DNA from: Mycobacterium parmense | GTDB lineage: Bacteria > Actinomycetota > Actinomycetes > Mycobacteriales > Mycobacteriaceae | Assembly: GCF_010730575.1 (NCBI RefSeq) | Contig: NZ_AP022614.1 | Coordinates: 1,674,001-1,738,000 of the forward strand | Direction: 5' to 3' | Length of the DNA: 64,000 nt | Program-made: the position numbers and the translations under genes | Notes under the pieces: generated by a model | The model's input: only the letters and a program-made list of their open reading frames with translations | The model's database searches: none | What the model was told of the DNA's origin: nothing | Part shown: one piece after another, positions 16,458 to 26,340 of the stretch | Numbering within the stretch: the first letter of the stretch is position 1 | How the letters are laid out: every line of letters starts with the position of its first letter

Positions 16458-18635
16458 TCAGAGGATGTAGAGCATCTCCTGGTAGGTCGGCAGCGGCCAA
16501 AGATCGTCGGCCACAAGGCTTTCCAACGTGTCAGCGGCGGCACGCACGGCCGCCATCGCCGGCAGCAGCGCCTCCTGCGCGTGCTTGGCCTCGTCGAGCG
16601 CCGTCTCCGCCGAGTGGTCGGCCAGCGCCGACTTCAGCGACGACAGCCCCGTCTGCAGGTCGGCGATCGGGGCCGAAACCGCTTCCAGCGCAGCTGTGCT
16701 GGCCTCGACGCCGGCCTGCTTGAGCGCCGCGACGTTCTGCGCGAGTTCGGTCTGGTAGCGGATCGCGGCCGGCAGGATGACGGTCGTCCCGATCTCCAGC
16801 GCCAGCTTCGCCTCGACCCCGATGGTCAGGGCATACTGCTCCAACCGGACCTCGTAGCGGCTGTGCAGTTCGCGCTCGTTGAACACGCCGTACTTCTCGA
16901 ACAGCTCCACCGCTTCCGGTTTGATCAGCTCCGGGATGGCGTCCAGCGACGTCTTGAGGTTCGGCAGTCCCCGCTCGGCGGCTTCGAGCTGCCACTTCTC
17001 GGAGTAGCCGTCGCCGTTGTAGACCACCGCACCGTGTTCGGTGATCACGTCGGTGAGCAGCTGCTGCACGGCCTGGTCGAAGTCCCCGCCCTCCTCGACG
17101 GCCTTCTCCAGAATGGTCGCCATGTAGTCGAACGAGTCCGCCATGATCGTGTTGAGCACGATCATCGGCACCGCGACCGTCTGGCCCGAGCCGGGCGCCC
17201 GGAACTCGAAGCGGTTGCCGGTGAACGCGAATGGGCTGGTCCGGTTGCGGTCGCCGGGGTCGGTGGGCAGCGGGGGCAGCGTGTCCACACCGATGATCAT
17301 GGTGCCCTTGCCCTTCGAAGACGTGGCCGCACCCTTGGCGATCTGCTCGAACACGTCGGCGAGTTGCTCGCCGAGGAAGATCGAGATGATGGCCGGCGGC
17401 GCCTCGTTGGCGCCGAGCCGGTGGTCGTTGGTGGCCGAGGCGACCGAAACGCGAAGCAGCCCGGCGAATTTGTGCACCGCGCGGATGACCGCCGCGCAGA
17501 ACACCAGGAACTGGGCGTTCTCGTGCGGAGTGTCACCGGGCACCAGCAACGACCCCAGGTCGCTGTTGCCCATCGAGAAGTTGACATGCTTGCCCGATCC
17601 GTTGACGCCGGCGAACGGCTTCTCGTGGAACAGGCACTCCATGCCGTGCTTCTTGGCGACCGTCTTGAAGATCGTCATCAGCAGCTGCTGGTGGTCGGAG
17701 GCGATGTTGGCGCGCTCGAACATCGGCGCGATCTCGAACTGGCCGGGAGCCACCTCGTTGTGCCGGGTCTTGGCGGGAATGCCCAGCTTGAACAGCTCAC
17801 GCTCGGTGTCCATCATGAAGGCCAGGACGCGCTCGGGCACGGCGCCGAAGTAATGGTCGTCGAACTCCTGGCCCTTGGGCGGCTTGGCGCCGAACAGGGT
17901 GCGGCCGGCGTTGACCAGGTCCGGGCGCGCCAGGAAGAAGTGCCGGTCGATCAGGAAGTACTCCTGCTCGGGCCCACAGAACGAGACGACGTGGTTGAGG
18001 TCCTTGTGACCGAACAACTTCAGAATGCGCTCGGCCTGTGCGCCCATGGCCTGCTGGCTGCGCAGCAGCGGCGTCTTGTAGTCCAGCGCCTCACCGGTCA
18101 TCGACACGAACACCGTGGGGATGCACAGCGTCTTGCCGTTCGGATTGTCCAGGATGTAGGCCGGGCTGGTGACGTCCCAGCCCGTGTAGCCGCGCGCCTC
18201 GAAGGTGCTGCGCAGTCCTCCCGACGGGAAGCTGGAGGCATCGGGCTCACCCTGGATCAGGGTCTTGCCGGCGAACTCGGCCAGCGTCGCACCGTCGGAG
18301 ACGGGCTCGAGGAAGCTGTCGTGCTTCTCGGCGGTCAGGCCGGTCATCGGGTAGAACACGTGGGCGTAGTGGGTGGCGCCCTTTTCCAGCGCCCAGTCCT
18401 TCATGGCGACCGCGACGGTGTCGGCCACGGCGGGGTCGAGCTTGGCGCCCTTCTCGAGCGTGGCGACCACCGACTTGAACACGGCCTTTGGCAAACGGGC
18501 CTGCATCTCGGATTTGGTGAAAACGTTCGAGCCGAAGACCTCGCCGGGTTGCTCGCCGGGCACGAAGCTGTTGGCGGGGGGGACGTATGCCTCGACGTTG
18601 TTGATCGCCTCGAGGCGGACTGCGTTTCCGCTCAA
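16458..18635 (-). CDS. type III glutamine synthetase
   Basis: A 725-residue enzyme making glutamine from glutamate, ammonia and ATP, cytosolic. The long GSIII form is recognised by [11 protein letters not shown] near the N-terminus, [21 protein letters not shown], the [13 protein letters not shown] metal-binding strand, [16 protein letters not shown] and [13 protein letters not shown] chose TTG at 18635, giving the usual [17 protein letters not shown] start; the open frame extends 15 codons further without conservation. It converges on the kinase gene with only 5 nt between stops. Nitrogen regulation is suggested by an upstream box at 18725-18740. Confidence 0.92.
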   Translation of the reverse strand: MSGNAVRLEAINNVEAYVPPANSFVPGEQPGEVFGSNVFTKSEMQARLPKAVFKSVVATLEKGAKLDPAVADTVAVAMKDWALEKGATHYAHVFYPMTGLTAEKHDSFLEPVSDGATLAEFAGKTLIQGEPDASSFPSGGLRSTFEARGYTGWDVTSPAYILDNPNGKTLCIPTVFVSMTGEALDYKTPLLRSQQAMGAQAERILKLFGHKDLNHVVSFCGPEQEYFLIDRHFFLARPDLVNAGRTLFGAKPPKGQEFDDHYFGAVPERVLAFMMDTERELFKLGIPAKTRHNEVAPGQFEIAPMFERANIASDHQQLLMTIFKTVAKKHGMECLFHEKPFAGVNGSGKHVNFSMGNSDLGSLLVPGDTPHENAQFLVFCAAVIRAVHKFAGLLRVSVASATNDHRLGANEAPPAIISIFLGEQLADVFEQIAKGAATSSKGKGTMIIGVDTLPPLPTDPGDRNRTSPFAFTGNRFEFRAPGSGQTVAVPMIVLNTIMADSFDYMATILEKAVEEGGDFDQAVQQLLTDVITEHGAVVYNGDGYSEKWQLEAAERGLPNLKTSLDAIPELIKPEAVELFEKYGVFNERELHSRYEVRLEQYALTIGVEAKLALEIGTTVILPAAIRYQTELAQNVAALKQAGVEASTAALEAVSAPIADLQTGLSSLKSALADHSAETALDEAKHAQEALLPAMAAVRAAADTLESLVADDLWPLPTYQEMLYIL

Positions 18636-18724
18636 TTGAGTTCCTATCGCTGCTGCAGGGGGCCCACGAATTTGCTCCACGGAAGGTGGACCGACTCACA
18701 CTAGGAACGTTCGATGGCAAACTT

Positions 18725-18740
18725 GTTACGCGCGCGTCAC
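18725..18740. promoter_or_regulatory. GlnR-like box upstream of glutamine synthetase
   Basis: GTTAC-N6-GTCAC on the plus strand (GTGAC-N6-GTAAC on the minus strand): two GTNAC half-sites 11 bp apart, 90-105 bp upstream of the glutamine synthetase start. Actinobacterial GlnR boxes are built of GTNAC and GAAAC half-sites with 6-bp spacers. The second site deviates from GAAAC, so the match is partial. A TAGTGT -10-like hexamer lies between box and gene. Confidence 0.35.
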
Positions 18741-18820
18741 CGGCGCACTTGCGATGGTTGCGAACACAATACGGGCTGCCTCATCCGTCAGCCGACCTCG
18801 CGGTGCGGCCGGCGAGGCGC

Positions 18821-19306
18821 CTACCTTCGGGTATGCCGGTCAAACGGCTCCCGGCGCGTCTTGGCGAACTCCCGGCGCCCCGGAAACAACCACCACACCC
18901 GGCTCAACGACGGGACTTGGAGCCTCATGATGCGCAGGGTGCCGACGATCAGCACCGCCGCGAGCGGCAACTCCCCCAGCGCGGCGGTGAGAACCGAAAC
19001 GACGAAATCGGCACGCCGGGCGGTGAGCACGTCGAACCAGGCATCGCAGATCAGCAGCACCCCGGTGGTGAAGGCGAACAGCGTCAGCAACCGATGCTGC
19101 ATGAATCCGAGCACCGCGGTGGCGATCATGAACCCGAGGAGCAGCACGTCGAAGCCGACCCAGGTCAACTCCCAATGCTGGGCGGGGTAGCTCTGCGGCA
19201 GCGTCAGCGCCAAAAAGATGGTCCACGGGATCAGGGCGATCCCGGCGCACAGCGCCAGCCACTCGCGCATCCGGCGGATCTTCACCGCCCGCCGCGACCG
19301 CATCAC
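18821..19306 (-). CDS. small four-span membrane protein
   Basis: A 161-residue protein with a basic N-terminus (MMRSRRAVKIRRMREW) and about four hydrophobic spans: ALCAGIALIPWTIFLALTL, FDVLLLGFMIATAVLGF, LLTLFAFTTGVLLICDAW and LGELPLAAVLIVGTL. The tail is Arg-rich. I recognise no functional motif. It starts 9 nt after the stop of the MFS gene, so the two are one operon. Confidence 0.8.
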   Translation of the reverse strand: MMRSRRAVKIRRMREWLALCAGIALIPWTIFLALTLPQSYPAQHWELTWVGFDVLLLGFMIATAVLGFMQHRLLTLFAFTTGVLLICDAWFDVLTARRADFVVSVLTAALGELPLAAVLIVGTLRIMRLQVPSLSRVWWLFPGRREFAKTRREPFDRHTRR

Positions 19307-19315
19307 GGCGCCGAT

Positions 19316-20809
19316 CTACCGCGCCGCCCCGCGGCTGTCCGGTGAGGGCTCATCTTCCTGCGCGTCGGCCACCGTCAGCGGCAGCGCCAGATCCTCCAGC
19401 GACCGCTGTTCGGCGGCGACGCCGAGGCGCAGTTCGACCAGGCCCGCGGCGGCCATCACCGCCGCCCCGATCAGGAATGACCACATGACCTGACCGCGAT
19501 CTCCCGAGTTGATCAACTGACCGAACAGCAGCGGACCGGCGATGCCGCCGATCGCCGTGCCCACGGCGTAGAAGAAGGCGATCGCCAGCGCCCGGGTCTC
19601 CATCGGAAAGATCTCGCTGACGGTCAGGTACGCCGCGCTCGCTCCCGCCGACGCCACGAAGAACGTCACCGCGAGCACGACGATGAAAGCCCACACACCG
19701 CCGGTCCCGCGCTCGAACAGCACCGCCAGGGCGGCGGCCACCGCCGCCGAACCCAGGTAGGACAGCGTGATCATCGGCTTGCGGCCGACGGTGTCGAACA
19801 ATCGCCCGAGCAGCAAGGGGCCCAGGAAGTTGCTGAGCGCCCACAGGATGAAGAACAGCGGCACCTTGCCGGAAGGAACTCCGTAGAAGTTGCTCAGCAG
19901 GGTGCCCAGGTTGAACGTCACTCCGTTGTAGAGGAAGGCCTGCCCGATGAACAGCGCCAGCCCGAGGACCGCCCTCCCCGGATAGAGCGTGAAAGCGACT
20001 CTGGCGATCTCGGTGAACGAGATCGATTCGCGCTGGCGGATTCTCAGCGGCCGGCCCTCCGGCTCGGGCAGCGGTTCGCCGGTGTGGGCCTCCACGTCCG
20101 TTTCGATCTCGCCGACGATGCGCTCGGCCTCCTCGTCGCGGCCGTGGATGAACAACCATCGCGGGCTCTCCGGGACGTTGCGGCGCACCAACAGGACGAA
20201 GATGCCGAGGATTGCGCCGATGCCGAAGGCCAGCCGCCAGCCGATGTTCGCCGGGAAGTTCGACGTGTCGAGGACGACCAGCGCACCCGCGGCCCCGGCG
20301 GCCGAACCCAGCCAATAGGTCCCGTTGATCAGCAGGTCCACCCGGCCGCGCACCCGGGCGGGGATCAGCTCGTCGATTGCCGAATTGATGGCCGCGTATT
20401 CGCCGCCTATGCCGGCGCCGGTGAAGAACCGGGTGACGAAGAAATACCAGGGCGCGAAGGCGAACGCGGTTGCGACCGTGGACACCAGGTACAGCGCGAG
20501 GGTCAGGATGAACAGGTTGCGGCGTCCGAAGCGGTCGGTCAGGTGACCGAAGAACAGTGCGCCCAGGCAGGCGCCGGTGATGTAGATGGCCGCGGCCACG
20601 CCGATCTGCGCGGGGTCCAGCGCGATGCCGCTGCCCTTCTCGGTCAGGCGGGCCGAGACGTTGCCGACCATGGTGACCTCGAGCCCGTCGAGCACCCACA
20701 CGCCGCCGAGCCCGATGACCACCCGCCAGTGAAACCGCGACCAGGGCAACCGGTCCAGTCGCGCCGGCACCCGCGTGGTGATGGTCCCGGTCTGCACGCC
20801 GTCGCTCAT
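19316..20809 (-). CDS. MFS transporter, sugar-porter/metabolite:proton symporter type
   Basis: A 497-residue, 12-span major facilitator. Motif A is DRFGRRNLF after TM2, a second A-like motif is DTVGRKPM after TM8, and a long central cytoplasmic loop carries PESPRWLFIHGRDEEAE (the PESPR motif of sugar porter and aromatic-acid porter relatives). I chose Met 20809 (MSDGVQTG); the frame is open 13 codons more. It lies 66 bp downstream of the N-acetylglutaminylglutamine synthetase gene on the same strand and may be co-transcribed. The substrate is unknown. Confidence 0.85.
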   Translation of the reverse strand: MSDGVQTGTITTRVPARLDRLPWSRFHWRVVIGLGGVWVLDGLEVTMVGNVSARLTEKGSGIALDPAQIGVAAAIYITGACLGALFFGHLTDRFGRRNLFILTLALYLVSTVATAFAFAPWYFFVTRFFTGAGIGGEYAAINSAIDELIPARVRGRVDLLINGTYWLGSAAGAAGALVVLDTSNFPANIGWRLAFGIGAILGIFVLLVRRNVPESPRWLFIHGRDEEAERIVGEIETDVEAHTGEPLPEPEGRPLRIRQRESISFTEIARVAFTLYPGRAVLGLALFIGQAFLYNGVTFNLGTLLSNFYGVPSGKVPLFFILWALSNFLGPLLLGRLFDTVGRKPMITLSYLGSAAVAAALAVLFERGTGGVWAFIVVLAVTFFVASAGASAAYLTVSEIFPMETRALAIAFFYAVGTAIGGIAGPLLFGQLINSGDRGQVMWSFLIGAAVMAAAGLVELRLGVAAEQRSLEDLALPLTVADAQEDEPSPDSRGAAR

Positions 20810-20875
20810 GCTTGACTCCGTTCTGTGCGCAGGGGCCGGCCCCGGCACCGTCTTCGTGATCGCCCGGGTCCGCTG

Positions 20876-22672
20876 TCAGTCACGGGCGTGGCGCGACTCC
20901 TCGGGAGTCCAGGCCGGTGGCTGCCCCGGGTGTCCCGGGAACAGGAAGTCGAGGAACGCCGCGGCCGTCGGCTGCGGTTCGTGGTTGGCCAGGCCCGGTC
21001 GCTCGTTGGCTTCGATGAACGCGTAGTCGGTGCCGGTGATGTCCGGCACGAGCAGGTCGATTCCCGTCACCGGGATGCCGATCGCGTCGGCGGCGGCCAC
21101 CGCGACCCGGCACAGTTCCGGATTCACCTGGGCGGTGACGTCGTGGATCGTGCCGCCCTGGTGCAGGTTCGCCGTGTGGCGCACGCGCAGCCGGACGCCC
21201 TGCGGCAGCACGTCGTCCAGCCGCCAGCCGTACTCGGCGACGGTGGCCTCGGTGACGTCGTCGATCGGGATCCGGGACTCGCCACCGGTGGCCGCCGAAC
21301 GCCGACGGCTCTCGGCCGCGATCAGGTCGCGCACCGTGTGCTCCCCGGTGCCGATGACCTCGGGCGGCAGCCGCAGCGCGGCGGCGACCACCCGGCCGTC
21401 GATCACCACCAACCGCAGGTCGTCGCCCGTCACCCGCTCCTCGATCAACACCTCGAAGAATTGCTCGCGCGCCCGCGCCACGGCGGCGGTGAGCTCGTCG
21501 GGGCCCCGGTCGGCGAGAACGCCGACGGTGATGCCCTTGCCCTGCTCCCCCCGCGTCGGTTTGACGACGACCTCGCCGACCTCCTGCAGGAAGGCGTAGT
21601 CCTCGTCGTCGAACGTGGCCAGGCGGGCGCGCGGCACGGTGATGCCGGCGTCGGCGACCAGGCGGCGCGTAAGGCGCTTGTCGTCGCAGCGGCACATGGC
21701 GACCGCCGAGGTGAACTCGGACAGTGACTCGCGGGTGATCACACTGCGGCCGCCGTGGGTCAGGCGTATCTCGCCGGTTTCGGCGTCCAGCACCTCGACC
21801 CAGATGCCGCGGCGCAGCGCTTCGTCGGCGATGATCCGCGCGTAGGGGTTGAGGTCGTCGATCGTCTCCGGCGGCGCGGTGAACAGCGGCTCGTTGATCG
21901 CGTTCTTGCGTTTGATGGCGAGCACCGGGACACGGCGGAAGCCGAGCTTCTCGTAGAGGCGGATGGCGGCGGCGTTGTCGTGCGCGACGGACAGGTCCAT
22001 GTAGGAGCGGCCCGCCCGGCGGAAATGCTCGGCCAGGGCCCGGGTGAGCGCCTCGCCGATCCCCGGGATCCCGGCGGCCGGGTCGACGGCCAGGGTCCAC
22101 AGGCTCGATCCCCGCTCCGGGTCGGAGAAGAGCAGCTCGTGGTCGACGCCGGTCACGGTGCCCACGACGGCCCCGTCGCCGTCGCGGACCGCGATCAGAT
22201 ACGTCACGGCCTGCACCTGCTCGTGGTTGTGCCAGATGATCTCCACGGGGGCGGGGACCATTCCGCAGCGGACGTAGACGCGGTTCATCGCGTCGGCGTC
22301 GTCCGGGTTCTCCAGCGTGCGTACCGCCACGCCGGGCGGCCGGGGTGATGGCTCGTCGCTGTCCGAGTCGCCGGTGAAACGCAGGCGGTAGGTGTGGCTG
22401 GGGTCGATGAAGAGCTCGGTGGGCGCCCCCGCGATCACCACATGGGACTCGCGGGCGTAGATGCAGATGTCGCGCCGGCCGGGGGTTTCGCGCCGCAGGG
22501 CTTCGGCGAGCGTATCGGCATCCTCAAAGGTCTGGCCGAAAATCAGCCGCCCCCATCCCATTTCGAGTTCGACGTCCTTGACCATCGCATCCATCAGGTG
22601 CTGCGGCGAAGCGTCGTGCAGGCCTAGTGTGATCGCCTCCGTGTGCTCGTCCGAGGGATCGGTCACGGTCAT
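20876..22672 (-). CDS. ngg: N-acetylglutaminylglutamine synthetase (GNAT plus ATP-grasp)
   Basis: A 598-residue bifunctional protein making the dipeptide N-acetylglutaminylglutamine, precursor of the osmolyte NAGGN. Residues about 105-265 form a GNAT acetyltransferase (LWTLAVDPAAGIPGIGEAL acetyl-CoA loop, AAIRLYEKLGF). Residues about 300-585 form an ATP-grasp ligase (VVVKPTRGEQGKGITVGV, FEVLIEERVTGDDLRLVVIDG, AFIEANERPGL metal-binding segment). The ATG overlaps the amidotransferase stop by four bases (ATGA), as expected for this pair. The open frame continues upstream but only as overlap with the amidotransferase gene. Confidence 0.88.
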   Translation of the reverse strand: MTVTDPSDEHTEAITLGLHDASPQHLMDAMVKDVELEMGWGRLIFGQTFEDADTLAEALRRETPGRRDICIYARESHVVIAGAPTELFIDPSHTYRLRFTGDSDSDEPSPRPPGVAVRTLENPDDADAMNRVYVRCGMVPAPVEIIWHNHEQVQAVTYLIAVRDGDGAVVGTVTGVDHELLFSDPERGSSLWTLAVDPAAGIPGIGEALTRALAEHFRRAGRSYMDLSVAHDNAAAIRLYEKLGFRRVPVLAIKRKNAINEPLFTAPPETIDDLNPYARIIADEALRRGIWVEVLDAETGEIRLTHGGRSVITRESLSEFTSAVAMCRCDDKRLTRRLVADAGITVPRARLATFDDEDYAFLQEVGEVVVKPTRGEQGKGITVGVLADRGPDELTAAVARAREQFFEVLIEERVTGDDLRLVVIDGRVVAAALRLPPEVIGTGEHTVRDLIAAESRRRSAATGGESRIPIDDVTEATVAEYGWRLDDVLPQGVRLRVRHTANLHQGGTIHDVTAQVNPELCRVAVAAADAIGIPVTGIDLLVPDITGTDYAFIEANERPGLANHEPQPTAAAFLDFLFPGHPGQPPAWTPEESRHARD

Positions 22673-24474
22673 GCCGCCGGACCCGTCACACCATGTCGCT
22701 GTAGCCAGAGTTCCAGCAGGGCGATTTGCCAGAGCTCGTTGCCGCGCAGGGGGGTCAGCTTGCCGTTCGGGTCGGCCAGCAGCGCGTCGACCGCGTCGGC
22801 GCGAAACAGCCCGCGCTCCTTGGCGACCGGCGAGTAGAGCGCGTCGCGCACCATCTCCAGGTAGGGGCCTTCGAGATGGGTCAGGGCGGGAACCGGGAAA
22901 TACCCCTTCGGCCGATCGATGACCTCCGACGGAATCACCCGTCGCGCAGCCTGTTTGAGCACGCCCTTGCCCTCGTGGGCGGTCTTGAGTTCCGGTGGGC
23001 AGGTCGCGGCCAGCTCGACCAGCTCGTGGTCCAGGAAGGGGACCCGGCCTTCCAGTCCCCACGCCATGGTCATGTTGTCCACGCGCTTCACCGGGTCGTC
23101 GACCAGCATCACGGTGGTATCGAGACGCAGCGCCCGGTCGACACCCGTTTCGGCTCCGGCGCGCGCGAAGTGTTCGGTGACGAAGCGCCCGCTGGGGTCG
23201 CCGTCGGCGAAGTACGCCCGTCCCAACAGATCCCGCACGCCCGCGGCGTCGCGGTCGAAGAACGCGCCGCGGTATTCGGCGACCGCGCCCTCCAGCGAGG
23301 CGGCGGCCGGCGAACCCATCGGGGGATACCAGTGGTAGCCGGCGAACACCTCGTCGGCGCCCTGGCCCGACTGTACGACCTTCACGTGGCGCGAAACTTC
23401 CTGGCTGAGCAGGTAGAAGGCGACGCAGTCGTGGCTGACCATCGGCTCACTCATGGCGCCGATCGCGCCGTCGAGCGCGGGCAGCATCCGGTCGGTCCCG
23501 ATCCGGATCTGATGGTGATCGGTCCCGAAACGCTTTGCGATGATGTCCGACCAGCGGAACTCGTCGCCCTCGACGCCGCCTGCCGCTTCGAATCCGATGG
23601 AGAACGTCATCAGCCCGTGCTGGCCGGCCTCGGCGAGCAGACCGACGATCAGGCTCGAGTCGACGCCGCCGGACAGCAGGCAGCCGACCGGGACGTCGGC
23701 GACCAGGCGGCGCTTGACCGCGACCCGAAGCGCGTCGAGCACCGCGTCTTCCCAGTCGGTCTCCGACCAGCCCGCCCGGTCGTCGTGCCGGGTGAAGTCG
23801 GGGGTCCAGTAGGTCCGGGAGGTCCGCCGACCATCTGGCTCGATGGCGACCAGCGAACCGGGCGCGACCTTACGCACGCCCCGCAGAATGGTCAGCGGTG
23901 GCGGCACCACGGAGTGAAACGTCATGTAGTGGTGCAGCGCTGTCGCGTCGATCCGGGTGTCCACCCCGCCCCCGGCGAGCAACGCCGGCAGTGTCGACGC
24001 GAACCTGATCCGGTCGCCGTCCTCCGTCAGGTAGAGGGGCTTGATGCCCAGGCGGTCCCGGCCGAGCAGCACCCGTCCGCTGTCGCGTTCGACGATGGCG
24101 AAGGCGAACATGCCGTGGAGGTGGCGCACGAAGTCGTCGCCCCAGCGGTGATAGGCCTTGAGCAGCACCTCGGTGTCGCTGTGGGAGAAGAATCTGTAGC
24201 CGTGGCCCTCGAGCTCGCGACGCAGGTCCTGGTAGTTGTAGATGCAGCCGTTCCAGGCGATGGCCAGTCCGAGCTCGGCGTCCACCATCGGCTGGGCGCC
24301 GGCCTCCGTCAGGTCGATGATCCTGAGGCGACGATGACCGAGGGCTGTCCGCCCCTGTGACCAGGCACCTGCCGCGTCCGGGCCCCGAGGGGCCAGCACG
24401 GCGGCCATGGCCGTGACTGCCGCTACGTCGGGGATCCGGCCGTCGAGTCGTACCTCACCGGTGACTCCACACAC
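22669..24474 (-). CDS. asnO: N-acetylglutaminylglutamine amidotransferase (asparagine-synthetase-like)
   Basis: A 601-residue class II glutamine amidotransferase that amidates N-acetylglutaminylglutamine to NAGGN. The glutaminase domain (1-200) has the RRLRIIDL, WNGCIYNY and SHSDTEVLLKAY motifs. The synthetase domain has the SGGVDSS pyrophosphatase loop and EGRVPFLDHELVELA. I chose GTG 24474 because it makes Cys the second residue, required as N-terminal nucleophile after Met removal; the upstream ATG at 24486 would bury it. It overlaps the ngg gene by four bases. Confidence 0.88.
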   Translation of the reverse strand: MCGVTGEVRLDGRIPDVAAVTAMAAVLAPRGPDAAGAWSQGRTALGHRRLRIIDLTEAGAQPMVDAELGLAIAWNGCIYNYQDLRRELEGHGYRFFSHSDTEVLLKAYHRWGDDFVRHLHGMFAFAIVERDSGRVLLGRDRLGIKPLYLTEDGDRIRFASTLPALLAGGGVDTRIDATALHHYMTFHSVVPPPLTILRGVRKVAPGSLVAIEPDGRRTSRTYWTPDFTRHDDRAGWSETDWEDAVLDALRVAVKRRLVADVPVGCLLSGGVDSSLIVGLLAEAGQHGLMTFSIGFEAAGGVEGDEFRWSDIIAKRFGTDHHQIRIGTDRMLPALDGAIGAMSEPMVSHDCVAFYLLSQEVSRHVKVVQSGQGADEVFAGYHWYPPMGSPAAASLEGAVAEYRGAFFDRDAAGVRDLLGRAYFADGDPSGRFVTEHFARAGAETGVDRALRLDTTVMLVDDPVKRVDNMTMAWGLEGRVPFLDHELVELAATCPPELKTAHEGKGVLKQAARRVIPSEVIDRPKGYFPVPALTHLEGPYLEMVRDALYSPVAKERGLFRADAVDALLADPNGKLTPLRGNELWQIALLELWLQRHGVTGPAA

Positions 24475-24561
24475 CTCTTGAACCATACCGGGACTGCCCG
24501 GCTCGCCGTACGGCCACCGAAGAGGAAGCAGGGAAATCCAGCTGATGGAGGCCGGCGGACC

Positions 24562-24684
24562 TCAGCGGGTGAACAGGGCGGGGATCTTCTCGACGAGTTC
24601 GCAGACGCCGTACACGAAGGGTAGGCCAACCCACAGCCAACTCACGGTGGCCAGCGCCCTGACGCGCGCCCGGGACGGTTTCAT
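24562..24684 (-). CDS. MFS transporter small subunit (40 residues)
   Basis: A 40-residue single-span membrane protein: a basic N-terminus (MKPSRARVR) followed by a hydrophobic segment rich in Trp, Leu and Val and an amphipathic end (ELVEKIPALF). Its ATG shares a base with the TGA of the OFA-type transporter gene (TGATGA), indicating translational coupling. Very short proteins next to oxalate/formate-type MFS genes are known as MFS small subunits. It falls below usual gene-length cut-offs. Confidence 0.75.
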   Translation of the reverse strand: MKPSRARVRALATVSWLWVGLPFVYGVCELVEKIPALFTR

Positions 24685-26066
24685 CAGCGCTCCTTCGCGG
24701 GCGCCGCGCCCGCCGTTCGCCGCGCATCCGTGGGCGCGGCAATCGGATCGGGCGGGGCCGGGGTGCGGATCAGCTCGTTGCACACCGCGCCGATCAGCAA
24801 CAGGACCACCATGATGGCGAACGACCATCGGTACCGGTCGGGCCCGACGGCCCCGGCGGCGACCCGGTCGTCGGCAATCGCGTTGACGATGACCGGCCCG
24901 AGCACCCCCGCGACCGACCACGCCGTCAGCAACCTGCCGTGAATCGCGCCGACCTGCTGGTAACCGAACAGATCGCGCAGATATGCGGGCGCGGTCGCGA
25001 ACCCGGCCCCGTAAAACGACAGCAAGACGATGCACACCACCAAGAACAGCGGTTTGCTGGCGTTCTGCGCCACGATCAGCACCAGGTAGAGCAGCGCACC
25101 GACGCCCAGATATAGCCGGTAGATGTTCTTGCGCCCCGCCGAATCCGAGACCGAGGACCACAGAATGCGTCCCGCGGAGTTGGCCAGCGACAGCAGCGCG
25201 ACGAATCCCGCCGCCGCGGCGGTCAGGGCCGCCTTCGAGCCCGCGTGCGGGAAGTAGTCCCGATAGATCGGTGCCGCCCGTTCGAGGATGCCGATCCCGG
25301 CGGTGACGTTGAAGCACAGCACCACCCACAGGAGCCAGAACTGGGGTGTGCGGATCGCTTCGCTTGCGGTGCGGTCCGGACCCGCGGCGCGCTGCGTGCG
25401 CTTCGGCGTCACGGTCCTGACAACGGGTGGTTCCCACTCCGGTGGCGGCACCCGCACCAGCACGACGCCCAGACTCATGAACGCCGCGTAGACCACACCC
25501 ATCGTGAAGAACGTCGCAGCCAATCCGTGGCGGTCGGTGCCGAACCACTTCATCAGCTGTGCCGACCACGGCGAGGCGATGAGCGCGCCACCGCCGAAAC
25601 CCATGATGGCGAAGCCCGTAGCCATCCCGGGCCGGTCGGGGAACCACTTCATCAGTGTGGAAACCGGTGAAATGTAACCGATTCCGAGACCGATGCCGCC
25701 GATCAGCCCGTACCCGACGATGATCAGCCACATCTGCCCGTATTGCGCCGCGACGGCCGCGACCAGCAATCCGCCGCTGAAACAGGACGTCGCCACCAGC
25801 ATCGCCCAGCGTGGCCCCCGCCTCTCGACGGTGGTTCCCAACACGGCCGCCGACATGCCGAGCATGACGATGCCCAAGGTGAACGGCAGGGCAGTCAAAA
25901 GGCCTGAAGCGCCCATCGTTTCGTGCAGCGGCAGCTTGAATACGCTCCAGGAGTAGACGCTGCCGATCGCCAGGTGTATCGACAGGGCGGCCGGTGGTAC
26001 GAGCCACCTGTTCCATCCGAGTCCCGCGACGACTCGGCGGCGCGACAGAACTCCGGCAGATTGCAT
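24684..26066 (-). CDS. OFA-family MFS transporter
   Basis: A 460-residue, 12-span major facilitator of the oxalate/formate antiporter family. The N-terminal region WNRWLVPPAALSIHLAIGSVYSWSVF is typical of that group, as are GIGYISPVSTLMKWFPDRPGMATG and the central loop followed by TPQFWLLWVVLCFNVTAGIGI. I chose Met 26066, preceded by AGAGGA, over a GTG at 26090. It is translationally coupled to the 40-residue small subunit. Likely substrates are small carboxylates. Confidence 0.87.
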   Translation of the reverse strand: MQSAGVLSRRRVVAGLGWNRWLVPPAALSIHLAIGSVYSWSVFKLPLHETMGASGLLTALPFTLGIVMLGMSAAVLGTTVERRGPRWAMLVATSCFSGGLLVAAVAAQYGQMWLIIVGYGLIGGIGLGIGYISPVSTLMKWFPDRPGMATGFAIMGFGGGALIASPWSAQLMKWFGTDRHGLAATFFTMGVVYAAFMSLGVVLVRVPPPEWEPPVVRTVTPKRTQRAAGPDRTASEAIRTPQFWLLWVVLCFNVTAGIGILERAAPIYRDYFPHAGSKAALTAAAAGFVALLSLANSAGRILWSSVSDSAGRKNIYRLYLGVGALLYLVLIVAQNASKPLFLVVCIVLLSFYGAGFATAPAYLRDLFGYQQVGAIHGRLLTAWSVAGVLGPVIVNAIADDRVAAGAVGPDRYRWSFAIMVVLLLIGAVCNELIRTPAPPDPIAAPTDARRTAGAAPAKER

Positions 26067-26340
26067 GGTCCTCTTTTCGTGAATGGCCACCTATCAAGGC
26101 GTTCGGTCGTGTCACGGTGATGAGTCGACGTCGAACGGGGCCGGAATCGACGCTAGCAGCAGGGCCGCGCCCGCGCGCCCCACAATCGGCCCTGACATCG
26201 CATGTTGTCGTCACGCCTCGTGGGTTCGCCTATCGCTCAACCCCGTTGACTGCCGACAGGAAAGATCGGCAGGTTTCGGTTAGGGTTGCGCCACCACCAT
26301 CCTCGGCCGATAGCCGATTCGCCCCACGTGGAGGGAGTCC

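Noticed and set aside
16389..18704. A 771-codon plus-strand frame opposite the glutamine synthetase
   Set aside because: The minus-strand frame has every GSIII motif; the opposite frame has no recognisable domain.
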